DNA of 58,500 nt from Chrysomallon squamiferum (GCA_012295275.1 CM022670.1:8619506-8678005), one strand, 5' to 3'; numbered from the stretch's first letter, positions 1 through 49,302 are shown. The notes: generated from the sequence alone by a model not told the origin. Numbers and translations: made by a program.

Positions 1-69
1 GGATCTTTTTTAAGTACTTTTCTAGAAAGTTAAAATAGCTTTCATTCTTTTTTCATTACTTTTTTCCAG

Positions 70-38823
<38,754 letters not shown>

Positions 38824-39474
38824 TAATGTCGGTGAAAGCAGTGACACCACACCGAACTTCATTAATGCAAAATCTTTGTGAAGTGAAGTGTAAAGATTTT
38901 CTGAGATTACAGATAATTAAAACATCCCAGTAAAGACAAAGAAAAACAATTATAGCACTGTGATGTTTCTCTACTAATGAACAATAATTAATTAGATTTT
39001 TATTGTGACACATGATGTGTTAGATTAGTAATTTTTCTGGTTTAAATTCTGTTTTCTTATAAAACAGTTGTAACAAATTTATTGCACAGGGTTTGCTCAG
39101 TACTATACAGTGAAGTGATGTTGTAATATAATACTGGTTCCTCAGATGTGTGATGGGGCAAGTTGTTACAATTTCCCATGTTTCTTATTGTGAAGTCTTT
39201 CTCAAGAACTAGATTTATAATACTTAAATGTATTCTATGTGTTGGGTACCTTGTATTGAATTAATGAATGTAAAATTTATGGGAAACCGATTGCTAGGTT
39301 TACAAATATTTCTTCATATCTATAATGTGATTCAGATTAACGAAGAATCATCTAAAATATTGTTCCCTGAAGGAATGTACTCACTTTGGAATCTAGAGTT
39401 AATGAATTTCTTCACTTACTGAAAATTTGTTTATAAATTTGCTGAACTGCTACTAGATACAACCTTGTAATAAA
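38824..39474 (+). other. BLTP1: BLTP1 3' UTR to first strong poly(A) signal
   Basis: Non-coding sequence after the TGA. The first convincing AATAAA is at 39469-39474. A second is at 39945-39950, past a GT microsatellite. The end of the transcript is inferred, not seen. Confidence 0.55.
39469..39474 (+). terminator. Candidate BLTP1 polyadenylation signal AATAAA
   Basis: Canonical hexamer 646 bp after the stop codon, on the gene's strand. A second AATAAA at 39945-39950 could serve as a distal signal. Confidence 0.5.
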
Positions 39475-39833
39475 GGAGTTCAATATCAGTGTTTCCAGAC
39501 AGGATGGATTATGGATTTTTTCATTAGTTTCTGATGAGTACCTTAAGAAACCCTAAAGAAACATTCCTAATCAGTTGTGGATTATCTAAAATAGGATTTT
39601 ACTGGTTGGTGTTGTAGATTTGTGACTTTCTTGGTTTTTGATTATTTGCATATACACCTCAAAGCAGATGCCCAAAGCCACAGTTAATTACCACAGACTG
39701 TTAAACCTTCCACAAACACAAATTTTAATGTGGCTTTGTTTTTGTTGTTGTTGGGTTTTTACATCTTGTTACTTTTTAGATATTCAGAATAGTGGTGTTT
39801 GTGTTATTTTATTTATGTTATATGTGTATATGT

Positions 39834-39882
<49 letters not shown>
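39834..39882. repeat. (GT)n microsatellite followed by (GA)n
   Basis: About 24 GT units then about 5 GA units, downstream of BLTP1. Confidence 0.95.
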
Positions 39883-39897
<15 letters not shown>

Positions 39898-39950
39898 GTG
39901 GAGATGGTGCTGAGAGAGATAATTAAAACAGCTGTCAGAAACAGAATAAA

Positions 39951-40216
39951 GGACATACAGAACAGAGAGGATTTAAAGAATTGAAGTTTATACAGGTTTG
40001 TGTTAACTTGTACATTTCTTAAATTTTATTTATGTATTAAAACACTATAGTAGCTTCTAATTATCCTGTTACTCTGTTTCTGAATTTTTAGAACTAATAC
40101 TCATTGTCAGAGTTTTCAACAAAATTTTAAATGATGATATAAAATTATTTAATTTACTCTTTTTACTTTTTTATTTTTTTTAAATTAGTTTTTTTTTTTT
40201 TTTTATTTTATAAAAA

Positions 40217-40258
<42 letters not shown>

Positions 40259-40860
40259 GTGTATGTGTGTATGTATATATATATAAAATTTTATCTTAAA
40301 AGTATTGGTAATAGCAGTATTAAAGAAATTAATTTGGTCAGTTATTATTGCTCAGAAATTATATTCTGTGATTTTTACGAAAATCAAAACTGACAGAAAA
40401 ATACACACTTAATTCATAGACAGTTGTATTGTAAAAATGTTAGTTACAGTTATACAACCATGTAATAATAATAATAATAAAATTGAAATGAAACATACAA
40501 TATCTTAGTTATATAATTATAATGAAGGATGAAAGCAAACATTTTATGAAGCATTTGCTGTAAGTAGCAGATTTTGGCTCATAATTGATAAATAATGTAT
40601 CAAGATATTTTACGTTAATTTAAGAATTATTTCACCCATAATTTATTACATTTATCACTTCTGTAAATAACTGTTGTGCTTTATGATTAGTAAATAAGGT
40701 TTGCTTTCAAAGAAAAATGTTTTTGTTGTTTTTATTTTCCTGAAGAATTAAGCATGTTACTTTAAAAATTGAACAAAATCAGTTTATAAACATTACTTCT
40801 CTCTTTTAATTATAAAATGTATTGTTCTTGTTCTTGTTCTTTTTGTTTTTAATTAGTTAC
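39951..40860. other. Intergenic AT-rich stretch
   Basis: Lies between the BLTP1 3' region and the first relic of the tRNA array. Contains poly(T), poly(A) and a TA/TG run at about 40201-40280. No gene seen. Confidence 0.75.
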
Positions 40861-40892
40861 ATTTCAGTTAACGAATTGAAACCAAATGTAAT

Positions 40893-40963
40893 TAGCAGAG
40901 CGTGGTTTCAGTTCACGGACATCAGGATTATAAAGCCAGCACATTTCCACTCCATCACTATAC
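40893..40963 (-). pseudogene. Relic tRNA-iMet at left edge of array
   Basis: Recognisable at the 3' half (AGCAGAGCGTGGTTT on the + strand is intact) but carries many substitutions elsewhere. The anticodon triplet has become TAT in place of CAT, and the 5' acceptor strand no longer pairs. It is about 700 bp from the first intact copy and is the oldest-looking member. Confidence 0.8.
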
Positions 40964-41108
40964 TTATTTACAATATTATTTCTTCTCTTTTTATCCCTTT
41001 TATTATGATAATAACTTTTTTGTTATTTTATTTTGCTTTCTTCGAGGATTTTTTCACATTTTGTATTAACCTCTTATTACAAAAAAAAAGAAAATTCATC
41101 TCATTTCT

Positions 41109-41660
41109 TACCTAACATCTTGTCTTCAAATTTATTTATTCATTTTTTAATGGCACACTCAGAAAAAGATTATTAATACTTTTTTCTTTTATTTATTTTC
41201 TTTTTTGTCATATATTCGAGAACGAAAAACGAAAAAAAAAGAAGAAAGAAACAAAGAAAACGCAAAGAAGCAGAAAATAAAACAAAAATTGAAAGAAAAA
41301 GAAAAACTCAAAAATTATTATATGCGTTGATTATATTCAATTTGTTACCTAACATCTTGTCTTCAAATTTATTTATTCATTTTTTAAAAGCACAAGGAGA
41401 AAAACATTATTAATATTTTTCTTTTCTTTATTTTCTTTTTTCCCATATATTCGAGAACGAAAAACCAAAAAAAAAAAAAAATAGAAAGAAAGAAAGAAAA
41501 CGCAAAGAAGCAGAAAATAAAACGAAAAATGAAAGAAAATGCGAAAGAAGAAGAAAACAAAACGAAAAATGAAAGAAAAAGAAAAACTCAAAAATAGGTT
41601 ATTTCATTTTCTATTTTTAAGAAATGTTCATTCTGCTTATTAAAGAGAAAGGAAACGCAT
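41109..41660. repeat. Degenerate array units lacking a tRNA
   Basis: Two spacer copies start at about 41109 and 41345 (both with TTACCTAACATCTTGTCTTC). Between them, a remnant upstream flank (GCGTTGATTATATTCAATTTG, about 41323-41343) abuts trailer-side sequence, so a tRNA was deleted there. The second spacer carries GCACAAGGAGAAAAACATT (about 41389), the signature of the 285-bp short units, which suggests the short class descends from this older type. Confidence 0.75.
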
Positions 41661-41664
41661 TTCC
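41651..41664 (-). terminator. Candidate 3' hairpin after tRNA-iMet copy 1 (array-wide element)
   Basis: Two bases after the discriminator base, the - strand reads GGAAATGCGTTTCC, a 5-bp stem with a TGCG tetraloop, followed by TTTCTCTTT. No run of four or more T occurs until T5 at 41590-41594, about 75 nt downstream. The structure recurs in all 41 core copies, with loop TGCG or CGCG. It may be a termination or 3'-processing signal; this is inference. Confidence 0.45.
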
Positions 41665-41666
41665 AT

Positions 41667-41738
41667 TAGCAGAGCGTGGTTTCGATCCACGGACCTCTGG
41701 GTTATGGGCCCAGCACGCTTCCACTGCGCCACTCTGCT
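41667..41738 (-). tRNA. tRNA-iMet(CAT) copy 1
   Basis: A 72-nt initiator tRNA. The - strand begins AGCAGAGTGGCGCAGTGGAA; the anticodon loop is CCCATAA on a CTGGG/CCCAG stem with the three G:C pairs diagnostic of initiators; the T loop is ATCGAAA (A54, A60) on a CGTGG/CCACG stem; the acceptor is AGCAGAG/CTCTGCT closed by A1:T72 (linear 71), then discriminator A. No intron; CCA is not encoded, as usual in eukaryotes. Internal A box (TGGCGCAGTGG) and B box (GGATCGAAACC) are intact. Its function is start-codon recognition. Trailer hairpin loop is TGCG (type A); 390 bp to copy 2. Confidence 0.98.
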
Positions 41739-41754
41739 TGCCTGAACTGCGTTA

Positions 41755-41762
41755 CTTATATT
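41755..41762 (-). promoter_or_regulatory. TATA-like box upstream of tRNA-iMet copy 1 (array-wide element)
   Basis: AATATAAG on the - strand, 17-24 bp upstream of the tRNA 5' end. The same element is at the same distance in essentially every copy of both unit classes; it is changed to AATGTAA in copies 42 and 45, which also have damaged tRNA bodies. Upstream TATA-like boxes assist TFIIIB placement on tRNA genes in several animals; that role here is inferred. Confidence 0.6.
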
Positions 41763-41768
41763 GTGTTT

Positions 41769-41778
41769 GTTACGTAAC
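41769..41778. promoter_or_regulatory. GTTACGTAAC palindrome upstream of tRNA-iMet copy 1 (array-wide element)
   Basis: Perfect 10-bp palindrome 31-40 bp upstream of the tRNA. Its TTACGTAA core is kept in nearly all copies, including the short units where the flanking bases differ. It equals the known PAR-bZIP/E4BP4 consensus. It is lost in copies 8 (GGTATGTAAC), 42 and 45 (GTTACCTAAC). Binding is a hypothesis. Confidence 0.5.
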
Positions 41779-42056
41779 ATCTTCTCTTCAAATTTTTTTT
41801 AACATTTTTTTAATAGGAGAAAAGAGAAAAAGATTGTTAATAATTTATTTTCTTTTATTTATTTGCTTTTTCATCATATATTCGATAACGAAAGACGAAA
41901 AAAAAAAAAACCATAAAAAATGAAAGAAAACCTAAAGAAGAAGAAAACAAAACGAAAAATGAAAGAAAAAGAAAAACTCAAAAATAGGTTATTTCATTTT
42001 CTATTTTTAAGAAATGTTCATTCTGCTTATTAAAGAGAAAGGAAACGCATTTCCAT

Positions 42057-42128
42057 TAGCAGAGCGTGGTTTCGATCCACGGACCTCTGGGTTATGGGCC
42101 CAGCACGCTTCCACTGCGCCACTCTGCT
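42057..42128 (-). tRNA. tRNA-iMet(CAT) copy 2
   Basis: Body identical to copy 1. Heads a short unit (285 bp to copy 3); upstream flank begins TTTGTGC (- strand reading toward the gene). Confidence 0.97.
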
Positions 42129-42341
42129 TGCACAAACTGCGTTACTTATATTCTATTTTTACGTAACATCTTCTCTTCAAATTTTTTATAATTTTTTTAA
42201 AGGCACAAGGAGAAAAACATTATTAATATTTATGCAAAGAAGAAGAAAACAAAACGAAAAACTTAAAAATAAGTTATTTCATTTTCTATTTTTAAGAAAT
42301 GTTCATTCTGCTTATTAAAGGGAAAGGAAACGCATTTCCAT

Positions 42342-42413
42342 TAGCAGAGCGTGGTTTCGATCCACGGACCTCTGGGTTATGGGCCCAGCACGCTTCCACT
42401 GCGCCACTCTGCT
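42342..42413 (-). tRNA. tRNA-iMet(CAT) copy 3
   Basis: Canonical body. Trailer type A with a private change (AAAGGGAAAGG on the + strand). 397 bp to copy 4. Confidence 0.97.
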
Positions 42414-42738
42414 TGCGTAAACTGCGTTACTTATATTGTATTTGTTACGTAACATCTTCTCTTCAAATTTTTTTATAATTTTTTAATAGGAGAAAAGAGA
42501 AAAAGATTGTTAATAATTTATTTTCTTTTATTTATTTCCTTTTTCATCATATATTCGAGAACGAAAAACGAAAAAAAAAAAAAAAAAAAAAAACGAGAAA
42601 AATGAAAGAAAACGCAAAGCAGAAGAAAATAAAACGAAAAATGAAAGAAAAAGAAAAGCTTAAAAATAAGTTATTTCATTTTCTATTTTTAAGAAATGTT
42701 CATTCTGCTTTTTAAAGAGAAAGGAAACGCGTTTCCAT

Positions 42739-42810
42739 TAGCAGAGCGTGGTTTCGATCCACGGACCTCTGGGTTATGGGCCCAGCACGCTTCCACTGCG
42801 CCACTCTGCT
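42739..42810 (-). tRNA. tRNA-iMet(CAT) copy 4
   Basis: Canonical body. Trailer type G: GGAAACGCGTTTCC, a perfect 14-bp palindrome. Heads a short unit (285 bp). Confidence 0.97.
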
Positions 42811-43023
42811 TGCGTAAACCGCGTTACTTATATTCTATTTTTACGTAACATCTTCTCTTCAAATTTTTTATAATTTTTTTAAAGGCACAAGGAGAAAAAC
42901 ATTATTAATATTTATGCAAAGAAGAAGAAAACAAAACGAAAAACTTAAAAATAAGTTATTTCATTTTCTATTTTTAAGAAATGTTCATTCTGCTTATTAA
43001 AGAGAAAGGAAACGCATTTCCAT

Positions 43024-43095
43024 TAGCAGAGCGTGGTTTCGATCCACGGACCTCTGGGTTATGGGCCCAGCACGCTTCCACTGCGCCACTCTGCT
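43024..43095 (-). tRNA. tRNA-iMet(CAT) copy 5
   Basis: Canonical body, trailer type A, 391 bp to the next copy. Confidence 0.97.
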
Positions 43096-43414
43096 TGCGT
43101 AAACTGCGTTACTTATATTGTATTTGTTACGTAACATCTTCTCTTCAAATTTTTATAATTTTTAATAGGAGAAAAGAGAAAAAGATTGTTAATAATTTAT
43201 TTTCTTTTATTTATTTCCTTTTTCATCATATATTCGAGAACGAAAAACGAAAAAAAAAAAAAAAAAAAAGAGAAAAATGAAAGGAAATGCAAAGCAGAAG
43301 AAAACAAAACGAAAAATGAAAGAAAAAGAAAAGCTTAAAAATAAGTTATTTCATTTTCTATTTTTAAGAAAAAATTCATTCTGCTTTTTAAAGAGGAAGG
43401 AAACGCAATTCCAT

Positions 43415-43486
43415 TAGCAGAGCGTGGTTTCGATCCACGGACCTCTGGGTTATGGGCCCAGCACGCCTCCACTGCGCCACTCTGCT
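43415..43486 (-). tRNA. tRNA-iMet(CAT) copy 6, D-loop variant
   Basis: Linear position 20 is G instead of A (CGCCTCC on the + strand), in the D loop at what I count as standard position 21. All stems pair. Trailer type I (GGAATTGCGTTTCC), where the fifth hairpin pair is lost. Confidence 0.95.
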
Positions 43487-43799
43487 TGCCTGAACTGCGT
43501 TACTTATATTGTATTTGTTACGTAACATCTTCTCTTCAAATTTTTAATAATTTTTTAATAGGAGAAAAGAGAAAACGATTGTTAATAATTTATTTTCTTT
43601 TATTTATTTCCTTTTTCATCATATATTCGATAACGAAAGACGAAAAAAAAAACCCATAAAAAATGAAAGAAAACCTAAAGAAGAAGAAAACAAAACGAAA
43701 AATAAAAGAAAAAGAAAAACTCAAAAATAGGTTATTTCATTTTCTATTTTTAAGAAATGTTCATTCTGCTTATTAAAGAGAAAGGAAACGCATTTCCAT

Positions 43800-43871
43800 T
43801 AGCAGAGCGTGGTTTCGATCCACGGACCTCTGGGTTATGGGCCCAGCACGCTTCCACTGCGCCACTCTGCT
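43800..43871 (-). tRNA. tRNA-iMet(CAT) copy 7
   Basis: Canonical body, trailer type A, 392 bp to copy 8. Confidence 0.97.
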
Positions 43872-44191
43872 TGCCTGAACTGCGTTACTTATATTGTGTT
43901 TGTTACGTAACATCTTCTCTTCAAATTTTTTATAATTTTTTAATAGGAGAAAAGAGAAAAAGATTGTTAATAATTTATTTTCTTTTATTTATTTCCTATT
44001 TCATCATATATTCGAGAACGAAAAACGAAAAAAAAAAAAAAAAAAACGAGAAAAATGAAAGAAAACGCAAAGCAGAAGAAAATAAAACGAAAAATGAAAG
44101 AAAAAGAAAAGCTTAAAAATAAGTTATTTCATTTTCTATTTTTAAGAAATGTTCATTCTGCTTTTTAAAGAGAAAGGAAACGCGTTTCCAT

Positions 44192-44263
44192 TAGCAGAGC
44201 GTGGTTTCGATCCACGGACCTCTGGGTTATGGGCCCAGCACGCTTCCACTGCGCCACTCTGCT
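44192..44263 (-). tRNA. tRNA-iMet(CAT) copy 8
   Basis: Canonical body, trailer type G. Its upstream palindrome is altered to GGTATGTAAC at about 44294-44303, the only core copy in which I saw it broken. Confidence 0.97.
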
Positions 44264-44585
44264 TGCGTGAACTGCGTTACTTATATTGTATTTGGTATGT
44301 AACATCTTCTCTTCAAATTTTTTTTAACATTTTTTTAATAGGAGAAAAGAGAAAAAGATTGTTAATAATTTATTTTCTTTTATTTATTTGCTTTTTCATC
44401 ATATATTCGATAACGAAAGACGAAAAAAAAAAAAAAAACCCATAAAAAATGAAAGAAAACCTAAAGAAGAAGAAAACAAAACGAAAAATGAAAGAAAAAG
44501 AAAAACTCAAAAATAGGTTATTTCATTTTCTATTTTTAAGAAATGTTCATTCTGCTTATTAAAGAGAAAGGAAACGCATTTCCAT

Positions 44586-44657
44586 TAGCAGAGCGTGGTT
44601 TCGATCCACGGACCTCTGGGTTATGGGCCCAGCACGCTTCCACTGCGCCACTCTGCT
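44586..44657 (-). tRNA. tRNA-iMet(CAT) copy 9
   Basis: Canonical body, trailer type A. Short unit; flank matches copies 2 and 18. Confidence 0.97.
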
Positions 44658-44870
44658 TGCACAAACTGCGTTACTTATATTCTATTTTTACGTAACATCT
44701 TCTCTTCAAATTTTTTATAATTTTTTTAAAGGCACAAGGAGAAAAACATTATTAATATTTATGCAAAGAAGAAGAAAACAAAACGAAAAACTTAAAAATA
44801 AGTTATTTCATTTTCTATTTTTAAGAAATGTTCATTCTGCTTATTAAAGAGAAAGGAAACGCATTTCCAT

Positions 44871-44942
44871 TAGCAGAGCGTGGTTTCGATCCACGGACCT
44901 CTGGGTTATGGGCCCAGCACGCTTCCACTGCGCCACTCTGCT
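44871..44942 (-). tRNA. tRNA-iMet(CAT) copy 10
   Basis: Canonical body, trailer type A, long unit of 388 bp. Confidence 0.97.
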
Positions 44943-45258
44943 TGCGTAAACTGCGTTACTTATATTGTATTTGTTACGTAACATCTTCTCTTCAAATTTT
45001 TTATAATTTTTTAATAGGAGAAAAGAGAAAAAGATTGTTAATAATTTATTTTCTTTTATTTATTTCCTTTTTCATCATATATTCGAGAACGAAAAAAAAA
45101 AAAAAAAAAAACGAGAAAAATGAAAGAAAACGCAAAGCAGAAGAAAATAAAACGAAAAATGAAAGAAAAAGAAAAGCTTAAAAATAAGTTATTTCATTTT
45201 CTATTTTTAAGAAATGTTCATTCTGCTTTTTTTAAAGAGAAAGGAAACGCGTTTCCAT

Positions 45259-45330
45259 TAGCAGAGCGTGGTTTCGATCCACGGACCTCTGGGTTATGGG
45301 CCCAGCACGCTTCCACTGCGCCACTCTGCT
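45259..45330 (-). tRNA. tRNA-iMet(CAT) copy 11
   Basis: Canonical body, trailer type G, short unit. Two extra T lie before the trailer (CTGCTTTTTTTAAAG on the + strand). Confidence 0.97.
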
Positions 45331-45543
45331 TGCGTAAACCGCGTTACTTATATTCTATTTTTACGTAACATCTTCTCTTCAAATTTTTTATAATTTTTTT
45401 AAAGGCACAAGGAGAAAAACATTATTAATATTTATGCAAAGAAGAAGAAAACAAAACGAAAAACTTAAAAATAAGTTATTTCATTTTCTATTTTTAAGAA
45501 ATGTTCATTCTGCTTATTAAAGAGAAAGGAAACGCATTTCCAT

Positions 45544-45615
45544 TAGCAGAGCGTGGTTTCGATCCACGGACCTCTGGGTTATGGGCCCAGCACGCTTCCA
45601 CTGCGCCACTCTGCT
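45544..45615 (-). tRNA. tRNA-iMet(CAT) copy 12
   Basis: Canonical body, trailer type A, 387 bp to copy 13. Confidence 0.97.
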
Positions 45616-45930
45616 TGCGTAAACTGCGTTACTTATATTGTATTTGTTACGTAACATCTTCTCTTCAAATTTTTATAATTTTTAATAGGAGAAAAGAGAA
45701 AAAGATTGTTAATAATTTATTTTCTTTTATTTATTTCCTTTTTCATCATATATTCGAGAACGAAAAACGAAAAAAAAAAAAAAAAGAGAAAAATGAAAGG
45801 AAATGCAAAGCAGAAGAAAACAAAACGAAAAATGAAAGAAAAAGAAAAGCTTAAAAATAAGTTATTTCATTTTCTATTTTTAAGAAAAAATTCATTCTGC
45901 TTTTTAAAGAGGAAGGAAACGCAATTCCAT

Positions 45931-46002
45931 TAGCAGAGCGTGGTTTCGATCCACGGACCTCTGGGTTATGGGCCCAGCACGCCTCCACTGCGCCACTCTG
46001 CT
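45931..46002 (-). tRNA. tRNA-iMet(CAT) copy 13, D-loop variant
   Basis: G at linear position 20; trailer type I, as in copy 6. Confidence 0.95.
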
Positions 46003-46316
46003 TGCCTGAACTGCGTTACTTATATTGTATTTGTTACGTAACATCTTCTCTTCAAATTTTTAATAATTTTTTAATAGGAGAAAAGAGAAAACGATTGTTA
46101 ATAATTTATTTTCTTTTATTTATTTCCTTTTTCATCATATATTCGATAACGAAAGACGAAAAAAAAAAACCCATAAAAAATGAAAGAAAACCTAAAGAAG
46201 AAGAAAACAAAACGAAAAATAAAAGAAAAAGAAAAACTCAAAAATAGGTTATTTCATTTTCTATTTTTAAGAAATGTTCATTCTGCTTATTAAAGAGAAA
46301 GGAAACGCATTTCCAT

Positions 46317-46388
46317 TAGCAGAGCGTGGTTTCGATCCACGGACCTCTGGGTTATGGGCCCAGCACGCTTCCACTGCGCCACTCTGCT
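46317..46388 (-). tRNA. tRNA-iMet(CAT) copy 14
   Basis: Canonical body, trailer type A. Confidence 0.97.
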
Positions 46389-46704
46389 TGCGTAAACTGC
46401 GTTACTTATATTGTATTTGTTACGTAACATCTTCTCTTCAAATTTTTTATAATTTTTTAATAGGAGAAAAGAGAAAAAGATTGTTAATAATTTATTTTCT
46501 TTTATTTATTTCCTTTTTCATCATATATTCGAGAACGAAAAACGAAAAAAAAAAAAAAAAGAGAAAAATGAAAGGAAATGCAAAGCAGAAGAAAACAAAA
46601 CGAAAAATGAAAGAAAAAGAAAAGCTTAAAAATAAGTTATTTCATTTTCTATTTTTAAGAAATATTCATTCTGCTTATTAAAGAGAAAGGAAACGCATTT
46701 CCAT

Positions 46705-46776
46705 TAGCAGAGCGTGGTTTCGATCCACGGACCTCTGGGTTATGGGCCCAGCACGCCTCCACTGCGCCACTCTGCT
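46705..46776 (-). tRNA. tRNA-iMet(CAT) copy 15, D-loop variant
   Basis: G at linear position 20 but trailer type A, so the variant is not locked to one trailer type. The trailer also has AATATTCATT instead of AATGTTCATT. Confidence 0.95.
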
Positions 46777-47092
46777 TGCCTGAACTGCGTTACTTATATT
46801 GTATTTGTTACGTAACATCTTCTCTTCAAATTTTTTTTAATAATTTTTTAATAGGAGAAAAGAGAAAAAGATTGTTAATAATTTATTTTCTTTTATTTAT
46901 TTCCTTTTTCATCATATATTCGATAACGAAAGACGAAAAAAAAACCCCATAAAAAATGAAAGAAAACCTAAAGAAGAAGAAAACAAAACGAAAAATAAAA
47001 GAAAAAGAAAAACTCAAAAATAGGTTATTTCATTTTCTATTTTTAAGAAATGTTCATTCTGCTTATTAAAGAGAAAGGAAACGCATTTCCAT

Positions 47093-47164
47093 TAGCAGAG
47101 CGTGGTTTCGATCCACGGACCTCTGGGTTATGGGCCCAGCACGCTTCCACTGCGCCACTCTGCT
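47093..47164 (-). tRNA. tRNA-iMet(CAT) copy 16
   Basis: Canonical body, trailer type A. Upstream flank lacks one GT (TGTGTTTTTACG). Confidence 0.97.
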
Positions 47165-47482
47165 TGCCTGAACTGCGTTACTTATATTGTGTTTTTACGT
47201 AACATCTTCTCTTCAATTTTTTTTTTTATAATTTTTTAATAGGAAAAAGAGAAAAAAGATTGTTAATAATTTATTTTCTTTTATTTATTTCCTATTTCAT
47301 CATATATTCGACGAAAAACGAAAAAAAAAAAAAAAAACGAGAAAAATGAAAGAAAACGCAAAGCAGAAGAAAATAAAACGAAAAATGAAAGAAAAAGAAA
47401 AGCTTAAAAATAAGTTATTTCATTTTCTATTTTTAAGAAATGTTCATTCTGCTTTTTAAAGAGAAAGGAAACGCGTTTCCAT

Positions 47483-47554
47483 TAGCAGAGCGTGGTTTCG
47501 ATCCACGGACCTCTGGGTTATGGGCCCAGCACGCTTCCACTGCGCCACTCTGCT
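47483..47554 (-). tRNA. tRNA-iMet(CAT) copy 17
   Basis: Canonical body, trailer type G. Confidence 0.97.
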
Positions 47555-47869
47555 TGCCTGAACTGCGTTACTTATATTGTGTTTGTTACGTAACATCTTC
47601 TCTTCAAATTTTTTATAATTTTTTAATAGGAGAAAAGAGAAAAAGATTGTTAATAATTTATTTTCTTTTATTTATTTCCTTTTTCATCATATATTCGAGA
47701 ACGAAAGACAAAAAAAAAAAAACCCATAAAAAATGAAAGAAAACCTAAAGAAGAAGAAAACAAAACGAAAAATGAAAGAAAAAGAAAAACTCAAAAATAG
47801 GTTATTTCATTTTCTATTTTTAAGAAATGTTCATTCTGCTTATTAAAGAGAAAGGAAACGCATTTCCAT

Positions 47870-47941
47870 TAGCAGAGCGTGGTTTCGATCCACGGACCTC
47901 TGGGTTATGGGCCCAGCACGCTTCCACTGCGCCACTCTGCT
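47870..47941 (-). tRNA. tRNA-iMet(CAT) copy 18
   Basis: Canonical body, trailer type A, short unit. Starts the second full higher-order block (copies 18-24). Confidence 0.97.
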
Positions 47942-48154
47942 TGCACAAACTGCGTTACTTATATTCTATTTTTACGTAACATCTTCTCTTCAAATTTTTT
48001 TATAATTTTTTAAAGGCACAAGGAGAAAAACATTATTAATATTTATGCAAAGAAGAAGAAAACAAAACGAAAAACTTAAAAATAAGTTATTTCATTTTCT
48101 ATTTTTAAGAAATGTTCATTCTGCTTATTAAAGAGAAAGGAAACGCATTTCCAT

Positions 48155-48226
48155 TAGCAGAGCGTGGTTTCGATCCACGGACCTCTGGGTTATGGGCCCA
48201 GCACGCTTCCACTGCGCCACTCTGCT
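48155..48226 (-). tRNA. tRNA-iMet(CAT) copy 19
   Basis: Canonical body, trailer type A, 393 bp to copy 20. Confidence 0.97.
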
Positions 48227-48547
48227 TGCGTAAACTGCGTTACTTATATTGTATTTGTTACGTAACATCTTCTCTTCAAATTTTTTATAATTTTTTAATA
48301 GGAGAAAAGAGAAAAAGATTGTTAATAATTTATTTTCTTTTATTTATTTCCTTTTTCATCATATATTCGAGAACGAAAAACGAAAAAAAAAAAAAAAAAA
48401 AACGAGAAAAATGAAAGAAAACGCAAAGCAGAAGAAAATAAAACGAAAAATGAAAGAAAAAGAAAAGCTTAAAAATAAGTTATTTCATTTTCTATTTTTA
48501 AGAAATGTTCATTCTGCTTTTTAAAGAGAAAGGAAACGCGTTTCCAT

Positions 48548-48619
48548 TAGCAGAGCGTGGTTTCGATCCACGGACCTCTGGGTTATGGGCCCAGCACGCT
48601 TCCACTGCGCCACTCTGCT
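48548..48619 (-). tRNA. tRNA-iMet(CAT) copy 20
   Basis: Canonical body, trailer type G, short unit. Confidence 0.97.
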
Positions 48620-48832
48620 TGCGTAAACCGCGTTACTTATATTCTATTTTTACGTAACATCTTCTCTTCAAATTTTTTATAATTTTTTTAAAGGCACAAG
48701 GAGAAAAACATTATTAATATTTATGCAAAGAAGAAGAAAACAAAACGAAAAACTTAAAAATAAGTTATTTCATTTTCTATTTTTAAGAAATGTTCATTCT
48801 GCTTATTAAAGAGAAAGGAAACGCATTTCCAT

Positions 48833-48904
48833 TAGCAGAGCGTGGTTTCGATCCACGGACCTCTGGGTTATGGGCCCAGCACGCTTCCACTGCGCCACTC
48901 TGCT
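48833..48904 (-). tRNA. tRNA-iMet(CAT) copy 21
   Basis: Canonical body, trailer type A. Followed by one of the longest poly(A) tracts in the core (about 26 A near 49062-49087). Confidence 0.97.
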
Positions 48905-49230
48905 TGCGTAAACTGCGTTACTTATATTGTATTTGTTACGTAACATCTTCTCTTCAAATTTTTTATAATTTTTTAATAGGAGAAAAGAGAAAAAGATTGT
49001 TAATAATTTATTTTCTTTTATTTATTTCCTTTTTCATCATATATTCGAGAACGAAAAACGAAAAAAAAAAAAAAAAAAAAAAAAAAAGAAAAATGAAAGA
49101 AAATGCAAAGCAGAAGAAAACAAAACGAAAAATGAAAGAAAAAGAAAAGCTTAAAAATAAGTTATTTCATTTTCTATTTTTAAGAAAAAATTCATTCTGC
49201 TTTTTAAAGAGGAAGGAAACGCAATTCCAT

Positions 49231-49302
49231 TAGCAGAGCGTGGTTTCGATCCACGGACCTCTGGGTTATGGGCCCAGCACGCCTCCACTGCGCCACTCTG
49301 CT
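49231..49302 (-). tRNA. tRNA-iMet(CAT) copy 22, D-loop variant
   Basis: G at linear position 20, trailer type I. Confidence 0.95.

Noticed and set aside
39638-39984. Short open frames downstream of BLTP1
   Set aside because: They run through the GT/GA microsatellite and lack any conserved sequence or plausible splice context.
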